Shown here piece after piece: positions 47,753 through 63,019 of a stretch of DNA of 64,000 nt. The translations under genes and the position numbers were made by a program. The first letter of the stretch is position 1, and every line of letters begins with the position of its first letter. Under the pieces are notes generated by a model, which saw nothing but the letters and a program-made list of their open reading frames with translations, made no database searches and was not told where the DNA came from. The DNA comes from CAVVST01 sp963750995 (GTDB lineage Bacteria > Acidobacteriota > Vicinamibacteria > Vicinamibacterales > UBA2999): assembly GCA_963750995.1 (NCBI GenBank), contig CAVVST010000005.1, positions 868,001 through 932,000 of the forward strand, given 5' to 3'.

Positions 47753-49204
47753 TCAGGCGAGCGGAGCGGGCAGCTTCGAATCGCCCGTGAGAAATTGATC
47801 GATGCCGCGGGCGGCGGAGCGTCCTTCGGCGATCGCCCAGACGATCAGCGATTGCCCGCGCTGCATGTCGCCGGCGGCGAACACCCCGGGGACGTTCGTC
47901 ATCCAGCGTTCGTCGCGCCATACGTTCCCGCGATCGGTCAGCGTCAGCCCGAGGTCGCTGACGAGCGGACCACGCTCCGGCCCCACGAACCCCATGGCCA
48001 GGAGCACGAGATCGGCGGGAATCTCGAATTCGCTGCCCGGCACCGATTCGAAGTGCATGCGGCCGCCGCTGCGGACCATTTTCACCGTCACCGCATGCAG
48101 TTTGCGCACATGACCCGTATCGTCGCCGGTGAAACGCTGCGTGGACACGGCATAAAGGCGCTCGCCGCCTTCCTCGTGCGCGGTCGACACACGGAACACG
48201 TTCGGCCACTGCGGCCAGGGGTTCTCAGGCGCCCGCTCGGCGGGTGGCCGCGGCAGCAGTTCGAGCTGCGTGACGGACTTTGCCCCCTGGCGGTGCGCGG
48301 TGCCGAGACAGTCGGCGCCGGTGTCGCCGCCACCGATGATGATCACGTGCTTGCCGTGGGCGCTGATGAAGGCGTCATCGGGAATTACGTCGCCTTCACA
48401 TCGCTTGTTCTGCAGCGTCAGGTACTCCATCGCGAAGTGGATGCCCGTGAGCTCGCGACCCGGCACCGGCAGGTCGCGCGGCTGCCCCGCCCCCGCGGCT
48501 AGCAGCACCGCGTCGAACTCCGCCCGCAGCCGTGCCGCCGGCATGTCAGCCCCGCCGACATCGACGCTGCTTTTGAACGCGACCCCTTCGGCGGCCATTA
48601 CGGCAAGCCGCCGGTCGAGGACCCGCTTCTCCATCTTGAATTCAGGGATGCCGTAGCGCAGCAGCCCGCCAATCCGGTCCGACTTCTCGAACACCGTCAC
48701 GGAGTGGCCGGCTCGATTGAGCTGGTCGGCGGCCGCCAGACCGGCAGGTCCGGATCCGACAACCGCTACGTCCTTCGACGTGCGCGACGCGGGTGGTCTC
48801 GGCGTCACCCAGCCCTCGTCGTAGGCGCGATCGATGATCGACACCTCGACGGCCTTGATCGTCACCGGCTCGGCGTTGATGCCGAGCACGCACGAGCCTT
48901 CGCACGGCGCGGGACACAGCCGTCCCGTGAATTCCGGAAAATTATTCGTCGCGTGGAGCCGGTCGATCGCCGCGTGCCAGCGATCGCGGTAGACCAGATC
49001 GTTCCAGTCCGGGATCAGGTTCCCGAGCGGGCATCCCTGGTGACAGAACGGAATGCCGCAGTCCATGCAGCGCGCGCCCTGGTCGCGGAGTTCCGGCGTC
49101 GGGTACGGCAGGTACACCTCGCGCCAGTCGTGGACCCGCTCCTCGATGGGACGCGTCGGATGCTTCCTTCGCTTGATCTCGATGAACCCGGTGACTTTGC
49201 CCAT
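47753..49204 (-). CDS. gltD: Glutamate synthase small subunit
   Basis: A 483-residue subunit. Two iron-sulfur-binding cysteine sets at the N-terminus: ARCMDCGIPFCHQGCPLGN and CPAPCEGSCVLGINAE. FAD site VVGSGPAGLAAADQLNRAG, NADPH site IIGGGDTGADCLGTAHRQG, and the terminal GDMQRGQSLIVWAIAEGR. Transfers electrons from NADPH to the GltB FMN site for glutamine plus 2-oxoglutarate to two glutamates. The ATG at 49204 matches the family start (GKVTGFIEIKRR). It is separated from gltB by a 125-bp spacer containing a perfect 21-bp inverted repeat. Confidence 0.95.
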   Translation of the reverse strand: MGKVTGFIEIKRRKHPTRPIEERVHDWREVYLPYPTPELRDQGARCMDCGIPFCHQGCPLGNLIPDWNDLVYRDRWHAAIDRLHATNNFPEFTGRLCPAPCEGSCVLGINAEPVTIKAVEVSIIDRAYDEGWVTPRPPASRTSKDVAVVGSGPAGLAAADQLNRAGHSVTVFEKSDRIGGLLRYGIPEFKMEKRVLDRRLAVMAAEGVAFKSSVDVGGADMPAARLRAEFDAVLLAAGAGQPRDLPVPGRELTGIHFAMEYLTLQNKRCEGDVIPDDAFISAHGKHVIIIGGGDTGADCLGTAHRQGAKSVTQLELLPRPPAERAPENPWPQWPNVFRVSTAHEEGGERLYAVSTQRFTGDDTGHVRKLHAVTVKMVRSGGRMHFESVPGSEFEIPADLVLLAMGFVGPERGPLVSDLGLTLTDRGNVWRDERWMTNVPGVFAAGDMQRGQSLIVWAIAEGRSAARGIDQFLTGDSKLPAPLA

Positions 49205-49217
49205 GAATCCTGTTGCC

Positions 49218-49327
49218 GGGTCCGCTGCGCGGAACCCGGCCTACGTACTTCGTGAACCCGGCCTACCTACACCTCGCGGAAACCAGTCTGCGTATCGTAT
49301 GTAGAGCGGGTTCCGCGCAGCGGACCC
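49218..49327. repeat. Perfect 21-bp inverted repeat in the gltB-gltD spacer
   Basis: Left arm 49218-49238 (GGGTCCGCTGCGCGGAACCC plus G) and right arm 49307-49327 are exact reverse complements, separated by 68 bp. A second, shorter GGAACCCGGCCTAC-like copy (GAACCCGGCCTACCTACACC from 49253) lies between them. It is related to the single copy at 5209-5240. Confidence 0.85.
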
Positions 49328-49329
49328 GC

Positions 49330-53905
<4,576 letters not shown>

Positions 53906-54128
53906 GGGAAGGACTGTTATACGATCCGCAGACTCATAAGGGAAATACAATGTTCTTGGATAATCAATCTTAAAAACTGATACGGGCAGGGAAGCGTCTT
54001 CGATCCCGGTCAAGATGCGCTTCTGCCAACCCACCCCCGCACAGCGCCAATTCACTGAAAATCGGGCTATTTCCGCCGATCCTCCCCATAGAATGTGCGG
54101 AATCGACAACGTTCAGGAGAGTTGACTG

Positions 54129-56226
<2,098 letters not shown>

Positions 56227-56232
56227 AGGCGT

Positions 56233-56274
56233 CGTTCACCGTTCAGGTTCTCGCTTCTCGGTTCGTGTTCAGGT
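56233..56274. repeat. Array I: six 7-bp units after the radical SAM gene
   Basis: CGTTCAC, CGTTCAG, GTTCTCG, CTTCTCG, GTTCGTG and TTCAGGT in 7-bp phase, starting 7 bp after the stop codon and running up to the terminator hairpin. Single arm. Confidence 0.65.
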
Positions 56275-56277
56275 TCG

Positions 56278-56316
56278 GGCCGGCGGTCCCATTGCGATCG
56301 CCGGCCTTTCGTTTTT
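56278..56316 (+). terminator. Rho-independent terminator
   Basis: 8-bp GC stem GGCCGGCG (56278-56285) and CGCCGGCC (56299-56306), 13-nt loop, followed by TTTCGTTTTT. It terminates the radical SAM transcript ahead of the SDR gene. Confidence 0.8.
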
Positions 56317-56336
56317 CGGGCTGGTAGAATCACCCG

Positions 56337-57106
56337 ATGCGACTTGAAGGGCGCACCGTCCTCGTCACGGGAGGCGCATCCGGCCTGGGCGGCGCGACCG
56401 TCGACATGATCGTGGCGGCCGGCGGCCGCGCGGTGATCGTCGACATCAACGAACAGGCCGGCATCGCGAAGGCCGCTCAGCACGGCAAGAGCGCGCACTT
56501 CGTGAAAACCGACGTCACCAGCGATGCCGAGATGCAGCGCGCGATTGACGCGGCGGGCACCGTGTTCGGCGCGGTCCATGGCCTGGTATGCGCGGCGGGG
56601 ATCGCGGTCGCCGAGCGAGTGCTTCCCAAAGAAGGCGTGCAGCCGCTCGCGCACTTCACGCGAACGATCACCATCAACCTGATCGGCACGTTCAACGCGA
56701 TTCGCCTGGCGGCCGCAGCGATGGCCGGCAACCAGCCGAACCGAGGCCGGCGAGCGCGGCGTGATCGTCTCGACGGCGTCAGTGGCCGCGTACGACGGCC
56801 AGATCGGACAGGCGGCCTACTCTGCGTCCAAAGGGCGGCATCGTCGGCATGACGCTGCCGCTGGCGCGCGAGTTTGCGCGCATCGGCGTACGCGTGATGG
56901 CGATCGCGCCGGGCACTTTCGATACGCCGCTCCTCGCCGGGTTGCCCCAGGCCGCGCGCGAGTCGCTCGCGCAGCAGGTGCCGTTTCCGTCGCGGCTGGG
57001 ACGTCCCGAGGAATACGCCGCCCTCGTCCGCCACATCTTCGAGAACCAGATGCTGAACGGCGAAGTCATCCGCCTCGACGGCGCGATACGAATGGCGCCA
57101 AAATGA
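56337..57106 (+). CDS. Short-chain dehydrogenase/reductase (HSD10-like), frameshifted
   Basis: About 256 residues over three frame segments. Cofactor motif VTGGASGLGGATVDMI, VCAAGIAV (NNAG-like), catalytic Ser in VIVSTASVAAYDGQIGQ and YSASKG (YxxxK), then GIVGMTLPLAREFARIGVRV and IAPGTFDTPLL. The organisation resembles 3-hydroxyacyl-CoA dehydrogenase type 2. Breaks lie near 56740 and 56832. The ending GEVIRLDGAIRMAPK is family-typical. Possible role: NAD(P)-dependent oxidation of a hydroxyacyl or hydroxysteroid substrate; a functional tie to the preceding radical SAM gene is not shown. Confidence 0.88.
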
Positions 57107-57113
57107 GTCATCC

Positions 57114-57774
57114 ATGCTGACAATCGCTCACCGGCGCCCTCGCCGGTTTTTTTCATGTGCTCGCGGGTCCCGACCATCTCGCGGCGGTCGGCCCGCTGGC
57201 GATCGACGGACGGCGGCGCGGCTGGCTCGCCGGCTGGACCTGGGGCCTCGGCCACGCCTCCGGCGTCGTCGTCGTCGCCGCCCTGGCCGTGCTGCTGCGG
57301 GACCTGCTGCCGCCGATCGAAACGATTTCGGCGTGGAGTGAAAGGATCGTCGGCGCTGCGCTGATTGGCGTTGGGTTCTGGGCGCTGCGGCGAAGCGGCC
57401 GCGTGCAGCCCGCGCCGCACGTCCACGGCGCTACCGCGCACGATCATCTGCACGTACAGGCCGGGCCCGGCTGGGTTCGACGCCTGGGCCACGCCCATGC
57501 GTCGTTCTGCCTGGGCGTGCTCCACGGGGTTGCGGGCACGTCGCATTTTGTCGGCGTGCTGCCGGCACTGGCGCTGCCCACGACCGCCGCAGCGATGGCG
57601 TACATTGGGGCGTTCGGCGGCGGCACCGTCGCGGCGATGACGTTGTTTGCCGCGGCCGCCGGGCGCCTGGGCGCGGTCTCCGAGCATCCGGCCACCTATC
57701 GCGCGGTCATGGCGTCGGCTGCGATCGTGGCGATGCTGGTCGGCGGCTGGTGGCTCGTCATCGGCGCTTCCTGA
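57114..57774 (+). CDS. NicO/UreH-like metal transporter, frameshifted at the start
   Basis: About 219 residues, six hydrophobic segments. The first helix carries GALAGFFHVLAGPDHLAAVG, the HxxxxDH metal motif of NicO/UreH-type nickel/cobalt carriers. A cytoplasmic or periplasmic His-rich loop follows (HVHGATAHDHLHVQ), then HAHASFCLGVLHGVAGTSH and the last helix VAMLVGGWWLVIGAS. The ATG at 57114 (MLTI) joins the main frame only if one base near 57127 is removed; otherwise an internal TTG or GTG would cut off the HxxxxDH helix. It starts 7 bp after the SDR stop. Confidence 0.82.
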
Positions 57775-57785
57775 CGCCTCCCAAT

Positions 57786-59156
57786 CTACCTCTCGGTTCT
57801 TGCCCAGACATCGTTTCTGATCACCTTGCCGCCCTTCATCACGAACTTCACCCGCTGAAGTTCGCTGATGTCCGTCAGCGGGTTGCCCGACACGGCGACC
57901 AGGTCCGCGTACTTCCCTTTGTCGATTGAACCGATCCGATCGGACCAGCCCATGGCTTCGGCATTGATGGTGGTCCCCGACTGGATCGCCTGCGCAGGCG
58001 TCATCCGTGCCCGCTTGACCAGCGACTCAAACTCGAGCGCCTGGGTCCCGTGGGGAAACGTCGAGCCGTCGACGCCACTGCCTACCATGATCCTGACCCC
58101 CTTCGTGGCGGCTGCCATCGTCACTGCCTTTTCGAAAATGGGGATCATCCGGTACTTGCCACCGGTGTTTTTGGCGTCGTTGTCGTCCATGTACGGCTCG
58201 AGGTAGCGGACGAACGTCGGATCAAAAAACAGCCCTTTCTGCGCCATCTCGTTCGCCTGCTCCTGGTTCAGGCCGAAGGCGTGCTCGATCGAGTCGCAGC
58301 CCGCGGTGATGGCGAATTTCAGCCCTTCGCCTCCCAGAACATGACAGCCGGCTTTGCGGCCGAGGCGATGCGTTTCGTCCACCAGCGCCTGCAGGACCGC
58401 CAGCGGATAGGTGAGCGAGTACTGGTCCTCGCCGCCGGCGGTGAACGAGTAGCCCCCGGACGGGAACAGCTTGATCCAGTCCACACCGCGCTCGACGTGT
58501 TCGCGGACGGCCGCGCGCGCTTCGTCCGCCGATCGCACCACGGTGCTGGCCAACGGATTCTCGGGGCCGCTGGCGGGGGTGGCGCCCCAGACGATGCCCC
58601 GGCCCGACACCTGGAATCGGGGCCCGTCGAGCCGCCCCTCGGTAATCGCGTTGCGGATCTCGACGTCGGCGTAGCCGTTACCGTGAGAGCTCATGTCGCG
58701 CGCCGCGGTGAACCCGGCTCGCAGGTCCGCCTGCAGGTTCTGGATGGCGATGAGCGTCGCCGTCTCCCGCGACATGCCGGGCCGTGGGTTGTTGAACATG
58801 TGGGTATGCGCGTCGATCAGGCCCGGCAGGACGGTCGACTGTGGCAGATCGATCACCTCGGCTCCGGTGGGAATCCTGATCTGACCCTCCGCGCCGACGT
58901 CGGCGATGCGGTCACCCTGGATCACCACGACCTGGCGCATGAGCAGCTGCCCGGTGGTGCTGTTGAACAAGCGGCCGGCGCGCACCGCGATCGTCCTGGG
59001 ACTCGCCGGACATTGAATGATTCCGCCGTCGGAGGCGACACACGGAGGGGCCCCCGCTCCGCGCCAGGGAGCCGGCGGCGGTTGCACCTGCGCTCCCAGG
59101 GTTAGCGCACCCAGCAACAAGCCCAGTAGTGCCGCCAACGTTGCCGTCGTTCGCAT
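57786..59156 (-). CDS. Secreted metal-dependent amidohydrolase
   Basis: A 456-residue protein with a signal peptide (TLAALLGLLLGALTLGAQ). Amidohydrolase metal site: LPGLIDAHTHMF (HxH), Lys in VDWIKLFPSGGYS, His in KAGCHVLGG and DSIEHAFGL, Asp in VGSGVDGSTFP. Closest to imidazolonepropionase/Xaa-Pro dipeptidase-like amidohydrolases common in Acidobacteria. It likely hydrolyses peptide or amide substrates in the periplasm. The Cys in APPCVASDGG (about residue 38) may form a disulfide with the nearby Cys in IIQCPAS. Convergent with the NicO gene, 11 bp apart. Confidence 0.92.
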   Translation of the reverse strand: MRTTATLAALLGLLLGALTLGAQVQPPPAPWRGAGAPPCVASDGGIIQCPASPRTIAVRAGRLFNSTTGQLLMRQVVVIQGDRIADVGAEGQIRIPTGAEVIDLPQSTVLPGLIDAHTHMFNNPRPGMSRETATLIAIQNLQADLRAGFTAARDMSSHGNGYADVEIRNAITEGRLDGPRFQVSGRGIVWGATPASGPENPLASTVVRSADEARAAVREHVERGVDWIKLFPSGGYSFTAGGEDQYSLTYPLAVLQALVDETHRLGRKAGCHVLGGEGLKFAITAGCDSIEHAFGLNQEQANEMAQKGLFFDPTFVRYLEPYMDDNDAKNTGGKYRMIPIFEKAVTMAAATKGVRIMVGSGVDGSTFPHGTQALEFESLVKRARMTPAQAIQSGTTINAEAMGWSDRIGSIDKGKYADLVAVSGNPLTDISELQRVKFVMKGGKVIRNDVWARTER

Positions 59157-59287
59157 CGGAAGGGTCCTCCCGCGTGTGGTCCGTCAGCGCTCGAGGCGAA
59201 GGATACACTGGCGGCCGCTTTCACGGCACATGACGGGTCGGTGTTTTCTGGAAGGCGCGGGTGCCGATGAGGACGAAGTCGGCGCAG

Positions 59288-60388
59288 CTACTCGCTCACC
59301 GGCAGCGGGCTATCGGAACCGTCGAGCGAACGTTTCGCGGCGTCGCGGAGCGCGAACGCCTCACGGGCTTTGCCTTCGCGATCGCCCGAAAAGCCGCTCG
59401 ACACCGCTTCCACGGCCTTCTTCACAGAGGCGACGATGTAGTCGTGGCTCTGGCGCCATCGGCCGGGCGGCGTGACTTCGCCCGCCCAGGCGTCGAGGGC
59501 CAGCAGGCTTCGTTCGAGCGCCGCGAGGACGTCGGCCCCCGGCTGCGCCACGGCGGACATCAGGAAGGGCTCGATGGTTTCGAGCTTTTCCAGGACGGGC
59601 GCGATGGTCACACGGTAGTCCTGGACGACCCGATGCTGGCTGCCCGCGACCACCGTATTCACCGGCAGTTCCTCCGGCTCGGGCGGCGGCGCCGGCCTGG
59701 CGAGGTCGATGTAAATTCGACGCCCGGACGTACGGACGAACGCCTGCGCGGACCGCGGTATGGAGACCCGCGCCCTCAACGCGCGGACCGAGCCCTCCAC
59801 CGATTCGTCAATCGATACCTCCCGGAGCAGCGAAACGCCGGCGGGCGCCTTCCATCGCATCGCCTCGACCGGCGCGACAGCGGGCGAGGCCACGATTTCG
59901 ATTTCCTGCGCGCTTATCGTCTGGGTCACGATGTGCCGGGGCTCCTCGGGCAGCTCGAGGACGACGGCAACGCTGCCGGCGCCGGCAATCAGCAGGACGT
60001 TGGCTGCCGCGCTCACCAGCGGCGTGCCGTCATACCCGGGCGGCCGGCGGACGCTCTCGTCGACGAGTACGCGGGCCTTGAAGCCGCGCTTCGCCAGAAA
60101 TCGCTGCGCGGCATCGGCTTCATCAAGGGATACATACGGGCCGGCCACCACTTCGTGCGACCGGTTATTGCTCCGTGTGAAGGCAGGAATGCCGGCGGCG
60201 GCCATGCGCGCGGCCATCGTGCGGGCCAGCGGTTCGGTCCGCAACTTCGTCACGGCGACGGTGAACCCGGCGCCGGTCGGAATCGTCCTGGCCTCAGCCG
60301 GCCAGGGAGGTGGCCGGAGCCAGAGAACCGCGCCTGCGCCTACCACCCCCACCAGTGCCACCGACGCAAAGCGCCTGGGCATCAGCAT
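59288..60388 (-). CDS. SPOR-domain protein of the Tad operon
   Basis: About 366 residues. N-terminal membrane anchor (FASVALVGVVGAGAVLWL), then an SPOR-like repeat at about residues 40-110 (GFTVAVTKLRTEPLARTMAA, EVVAGPYVSLDEADAAQRFL). A beta-rich AMIN-like region with VRTSGRRIYIDLARPAPPP follows, and then a helical C-terminus (LAALERSLLALDAWAG). Family knowledge: SPOR domains bind denuded septal peptidoglycan. It overlaps the DUF192 gene by 7 bp, so it is translationally coupled to the tadB-tadC-AAA operon, where it may anchor an envelope machine. It is the last gene of the operon. Confidence 0.82.
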   Translation of the reverse strand: MLMPRRFASVALVGVVGAGAVLWLRPPPWPAEARTIPTGAGFTVAVTKLRTEPLARTMAARMAAAGIPAFTRSNNRSHEVVAGPYVSLDEADAAQRFLAKRGFKARVLVDESVRRPPGYDGTPLVSAAANVLLIAGAGSVAVVLELPEEPRHIVTQTISAQEIEIVASPAVAPVEAMRWKAPAGVSLLREVSIDESVEGSVRALRARVSIPRSAQAFVRTSGRRIYIDLARPAPPPEPEELPVNTVVAGSQHRVVQDYRVTIAPVLEKLETIEPFLMSAVAQPGADVLAALERSLLALDAWAGEVTPPGRWRQSHDYIVASVKKAVEAVSSGFSGDREGKAREAFALRDAAKRSLDGSDSPLPVSE

Positions 60389-60732
60389 GGAGGGCCCACC
60401 AATGAGAGACGATCGCCGATCTTCACGCCGAATTCGGCGAGGCGGCCGGCCGCGAGCTCGATCACGGCGCAACCGCCGATCGACGCGGCGAGCCGCCAGG
60501 GCGCCATGCTGTGCACCAGCCGAACGACGGTGCCGCGGGCATCGACGAACGCGACGTCGATGGGAAATCCCATCCCCACGGTGTGAATCGCAATGCACGG
60601 CGCGATGAACATCGCTTGATCCGGCGCGATCGACTCTCTCCCGAGCAAACCGCGCCGGCGATCGCTCCTGGTGAGCGCCATGTCCACCGATGATGCGACG
60701 ACTTCGCCGGTGGGAACGTGCACGAGGTTCAT
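60382..60732 (-). CDS. DUF192 protein
   Basis: A 116-residue DUF192 domain: LTRSDRRRGLLGRESIAPDQ, FIAPCIAIHTVGMGFPIDVA, FVDARGTVVRLVHSMAPWRL, VIELAAGRLAEFGVKIGD. Family knowledge: small beta-fold proteins, usually secreted, of unknown function; this copy has no signal peptide. Its ATG overlaps the AAA ATPase stop (ATGA), and its end overlaps the SPOR gene. DUF192 proteins are recurrent neighbours of Tad pilus genes, which supports a role there. A longer start at 61059 would overlay the ATPase and is rejected. Confidence 0.9.
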   Translation of the reverse strand: MNLVHVPTGEVVASSVDMALTRSDRRRGLLGRESIAPDQAMFIAPCIAIHTVGMGFPIDVAFVDARGTVVRLVHSMAPWRLAASIGGCAVIELAAGRLAEFGVKIGDRLSLVGPPC

Positions 60733-62114
60733 GGCTGGGGCTGGTGCCTCCGCCTGGGGACTGTGGATCGTTCGAGCTGGGCTGCGGGATCGGGGATCGG
60801 CAACCGGGGAATGGACGTTCTTCCGGTTCCGGGCCCGCGGTCCCCGGTTCCGGATTCCAGAAAGTACGACGCGCAGGCGGCGTCGAGCAGCTCGCGCGTG
60901 ATGACGGGCTCGCTGCCGCGATAGCGGCACAGCGCGGTGACCTGGTCGAGCAGGTCGCGCGGCTGGCACGCCCGCAGCGGACGCCCTTCGGGCCGATAGT
61001 GGCGGCGATGCAGGTAAGCCACCATCACCTGGTGGTACTTCAGGCCGCGCTGGCGGCAATTCAATTCGAAAATGCGCGAGAACTCCTCCACCGACGGATC
61101 GTCCACGGCAATCTTGTACGGAATCCGGCGCAGGAACGCTTCGTCGGCGAGCGACGCCGGATCGAGGTTCGTAGCGAAGACGACCAGGACGTCGAATGGG
61201 ACCTGGAACTTCTTGCCGGTATGGAGCGTCAGGTAATCGACCCGGCTTTCAAGTGGCACGATCCACCGGTTCAGCAGATCTTCGGGCCGGATGCGCTGAC
61301 GTCCGAAATCGTCGACCAGCAGCACACCGCCGTTCGCCTTGAGCTGCAGCGGCGCTTCGTAGAACCTCGACGCGGGATTGAACGTGAGGTCGAGCATGTC
61401 GAGCGTGAGCTCGCCGCCGACGATGACCACGGGCCGACGGATGCGGACCCAGCGTCGATCGCGCGGCGACTCGGAGATGAGGAGGGACCTGTCATCGGCC
61501 TCGTCCAGCCGCTCGTGGTTGATCGGATCGAACATGGTGATGATCAAGCCGTCGACATCAATCGCGTGCGGCATATACATCTCGCCGCCAATCGTCCGGC
61601 CGAGACCTTCGCCGATCACCGTCTTGCCGTTGCCGGGCTGGCCGTAGAGGAACAGGGCCTTGTTGGCGTTCACGGCGGGCCCAAGCTGCTCGAGGATCCG
61701 GTCGGGGACGATGAGATGCGAAAATCCGCCGCGCAGGCGTTCGCGATCGACATAGCCGCGTGAGGCGGCCAGCACGCGCATACGCGCGATATACATCGCC
61801 AGCGGAACCGGGGCTGGTCCGACGTACTGGTTGATGTCGAGGTACTGCCGCGCGCGGTCACGCCCAAGATCCGTCAGGCAGTAGCGATAGCTCGATGCCG
61901 AGCTGCCGGTGGCGCCGCGCACTTCGATCAGCCGTTCGGCGCGGGCGCGCTCGATGATCGGCTCGAACACGCCAAAGGTCAGGCATATCCGCTCGCTCAG
62001 CGCCAGCCCCGACGCTTCGCCGCCGTACAGCGTCTTGATCAGCAGCTGCTCGATCAGGTCGGCGCCGAGCCCGGTATCTTCGAGCGTGTGCGGCGCGCCG
62101 AGACTGGTGCTCAT
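60729..62114 (-). CDS. AAA ATPase of the Tad operon
   Basis: A 461-residue protein with an N-terminal winged-helix-like region (VRGATGSSASSYRYCLTD), then an AAA+ ATPase with Walker A LYGQPGNGKTVIGEG, Walker B GGVLLVDDFGRQRI and sensor VLVVFATNLDPASL. The C-terminal ~35 residues (ESGTGDRGPGTGRTS onward) are not family sequence; they are encoded by array J. The start overlaps the tadC stop (ATGA) and the stop overlaps the DUF192 start, so the operon is continuous. It is distinct from the TadA secretion ATPase, which is not in the window. Confidence 0.88.
   Translation of the reverse strand: MSTSLGAPHTLEDTGLGADLIEQLLIKTLYGGEASGLALSERICLTFGVFEPIIERARAERLIEVRGATGSSASSYRYCLTDLGRDRARQYLDINQYVGPAPVPLAMYIARMRVLAASRGYVDRERLRGGFSHLIVPDRILEQLGPAVNANKALFLYGQPGNGKTVIGEGLGRTIGGEMYMPHAIDVDGLIITMFDPINHERLDEADDRSLLISESPRDRRWVRIRRPVVIVGGELTLDMLDLTFNPASRFYEAPLQLKANGGVLLVDDFGRQRIRPEDLLNRWIVPLESRVDYLTLHTGKKFQVPFDVLVVFATNLDPASLADEAFLRRIPYKIAVDDPSVEEFSRIFELNCRQRGLKYHQVMVAYLHRRHYRPEGRPLRACQPRDLLDQVTALCRYRGSEPVITRELLDAACASYFLESGTGDRGPGTGRTSIPRLPIPDPAAQLERSTVPRRRHQPQP
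60781..60857. repeat. Array J: inverted 7-bp array forming the ATPase tail
   Basis: Eleven consecutive 7-mers in one phase across both arms. Left: GCTGCGG, GATCGGG, GATCGGC, AACCGGG. Centre: GAATGGA, CGTTCTT. Right: CCGGTTC, CGGGCCC, GCGGTCC, CCGGTTC, CGGATTC. It lies wholly inside the 3' coding end of the AAA gene. Confidence 0.8.
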
Positions 62115-63015
62115 CGCTGGGCCATTGGAAATAGGACCTGGACGAACTTGATTGCCGCGGGACCGATCGTCACCACCCAGATTGCCGGGAAGATGCAGAA
62201 GACCAACGGGAACACCATTTTCACGCCGGTCTTGGCCGCAGCCTCCTCCGCGCGCTGGCGGCGCTTGGTCCGCAGCGTGTCGGAATGGACACGCAGCGAC
62301 TGCGCGACGCTGGTGCCGAACTTGTCGGTCTGGACCAGCATGGCGACGAGCGACGAGAGGTCGTCGACGCCGGTGCGAACCGCCAGGTTGTGCAACGCAT
62401 CCGAGCGCGCCGTGCCGGCCCGCAGCTCGAGGTTCACGAGCCGCAGCTCGTCCGACAAGTCCTTATGCGCGAACGCGAGCTCCTCGCCGACGCGCTGAAT
62501 TGCCTGGTCCAGGCCCAGCCCGGCCTCGACGCTCACCACCAGGAGGTCCAGGGCATCTGGCAGCGACAACCGGATCCGGTGCTGCCGGCGCCGCGCCATC
62601 CGCCCAAGCGCCATTCCCGGCAGGAGGTACCCAACGCCGCGGCGCCGAGCGCCAGCAGCAGGTTGGGTCGCCCGAAGATCGGCAGCACAACCAGCGCGAA
62701 TGACACGATGGCGAGCCCGAGGCGAGCGCCGGTGAACACGGCGAGCGCCTCTGGACGCCGGTAGCCGGCAGCCACCAGCCGCGCCCGCAGCTTGCCCATC
62801 TCGGAGGCCGGCGTCGGCGCGTACTTGCTCAAGGTCGCAAACGAGTCAGCGATCTTCGTGCGATACGAGGGTGCCGCGTCGGCCATCGGCTCGCCCCGAA
62901 TCTCGCCGAGCCGCCGCTCGATCGCCACCGCGGTACCCGGCGACAGCGCCATCGCGCCCGCGGCCACGAGCAGCGAGACGAACAGAAACGCGAGTAGCGG
63001 AAGCAGGATCATCAT
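62111..63015 (-). CDS. tadC: TadC-like type II secretion F-domain protein, frameshifted
   Basis: About 302 residues. N-terminal membrane segment (ILLPLLAFLFVSLLVAAGAM), middle segment LAIVSFALVVLPIFG, then the F domain LPDALDLLVVSVEAGLGLDQ, LVAMLVQTDKFGTSVAQSLR and the C-terminal VKMVFPLVFCIFPAIWVVTI. The frame breaks near 62632, where GGG should be GGGG to restore LGYLLPGMALGRMARR (homopolymer indel). Inner-membrane platform protein of the Tad/Flp pilus with TadB. It starts 4 bp after the tadB stop. Confidence 0.9.
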
Positions 63016-63019
63016 CGCA

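Noticed and set aside
53906..54128. Extended GltB N-terminus (start at 54109)
   Set aside because: The extension is non-conserved and would put about 70 extra residues before the propeptide; the ATG at 53905 leaves a normal short propeptide before the catalytic Cys.
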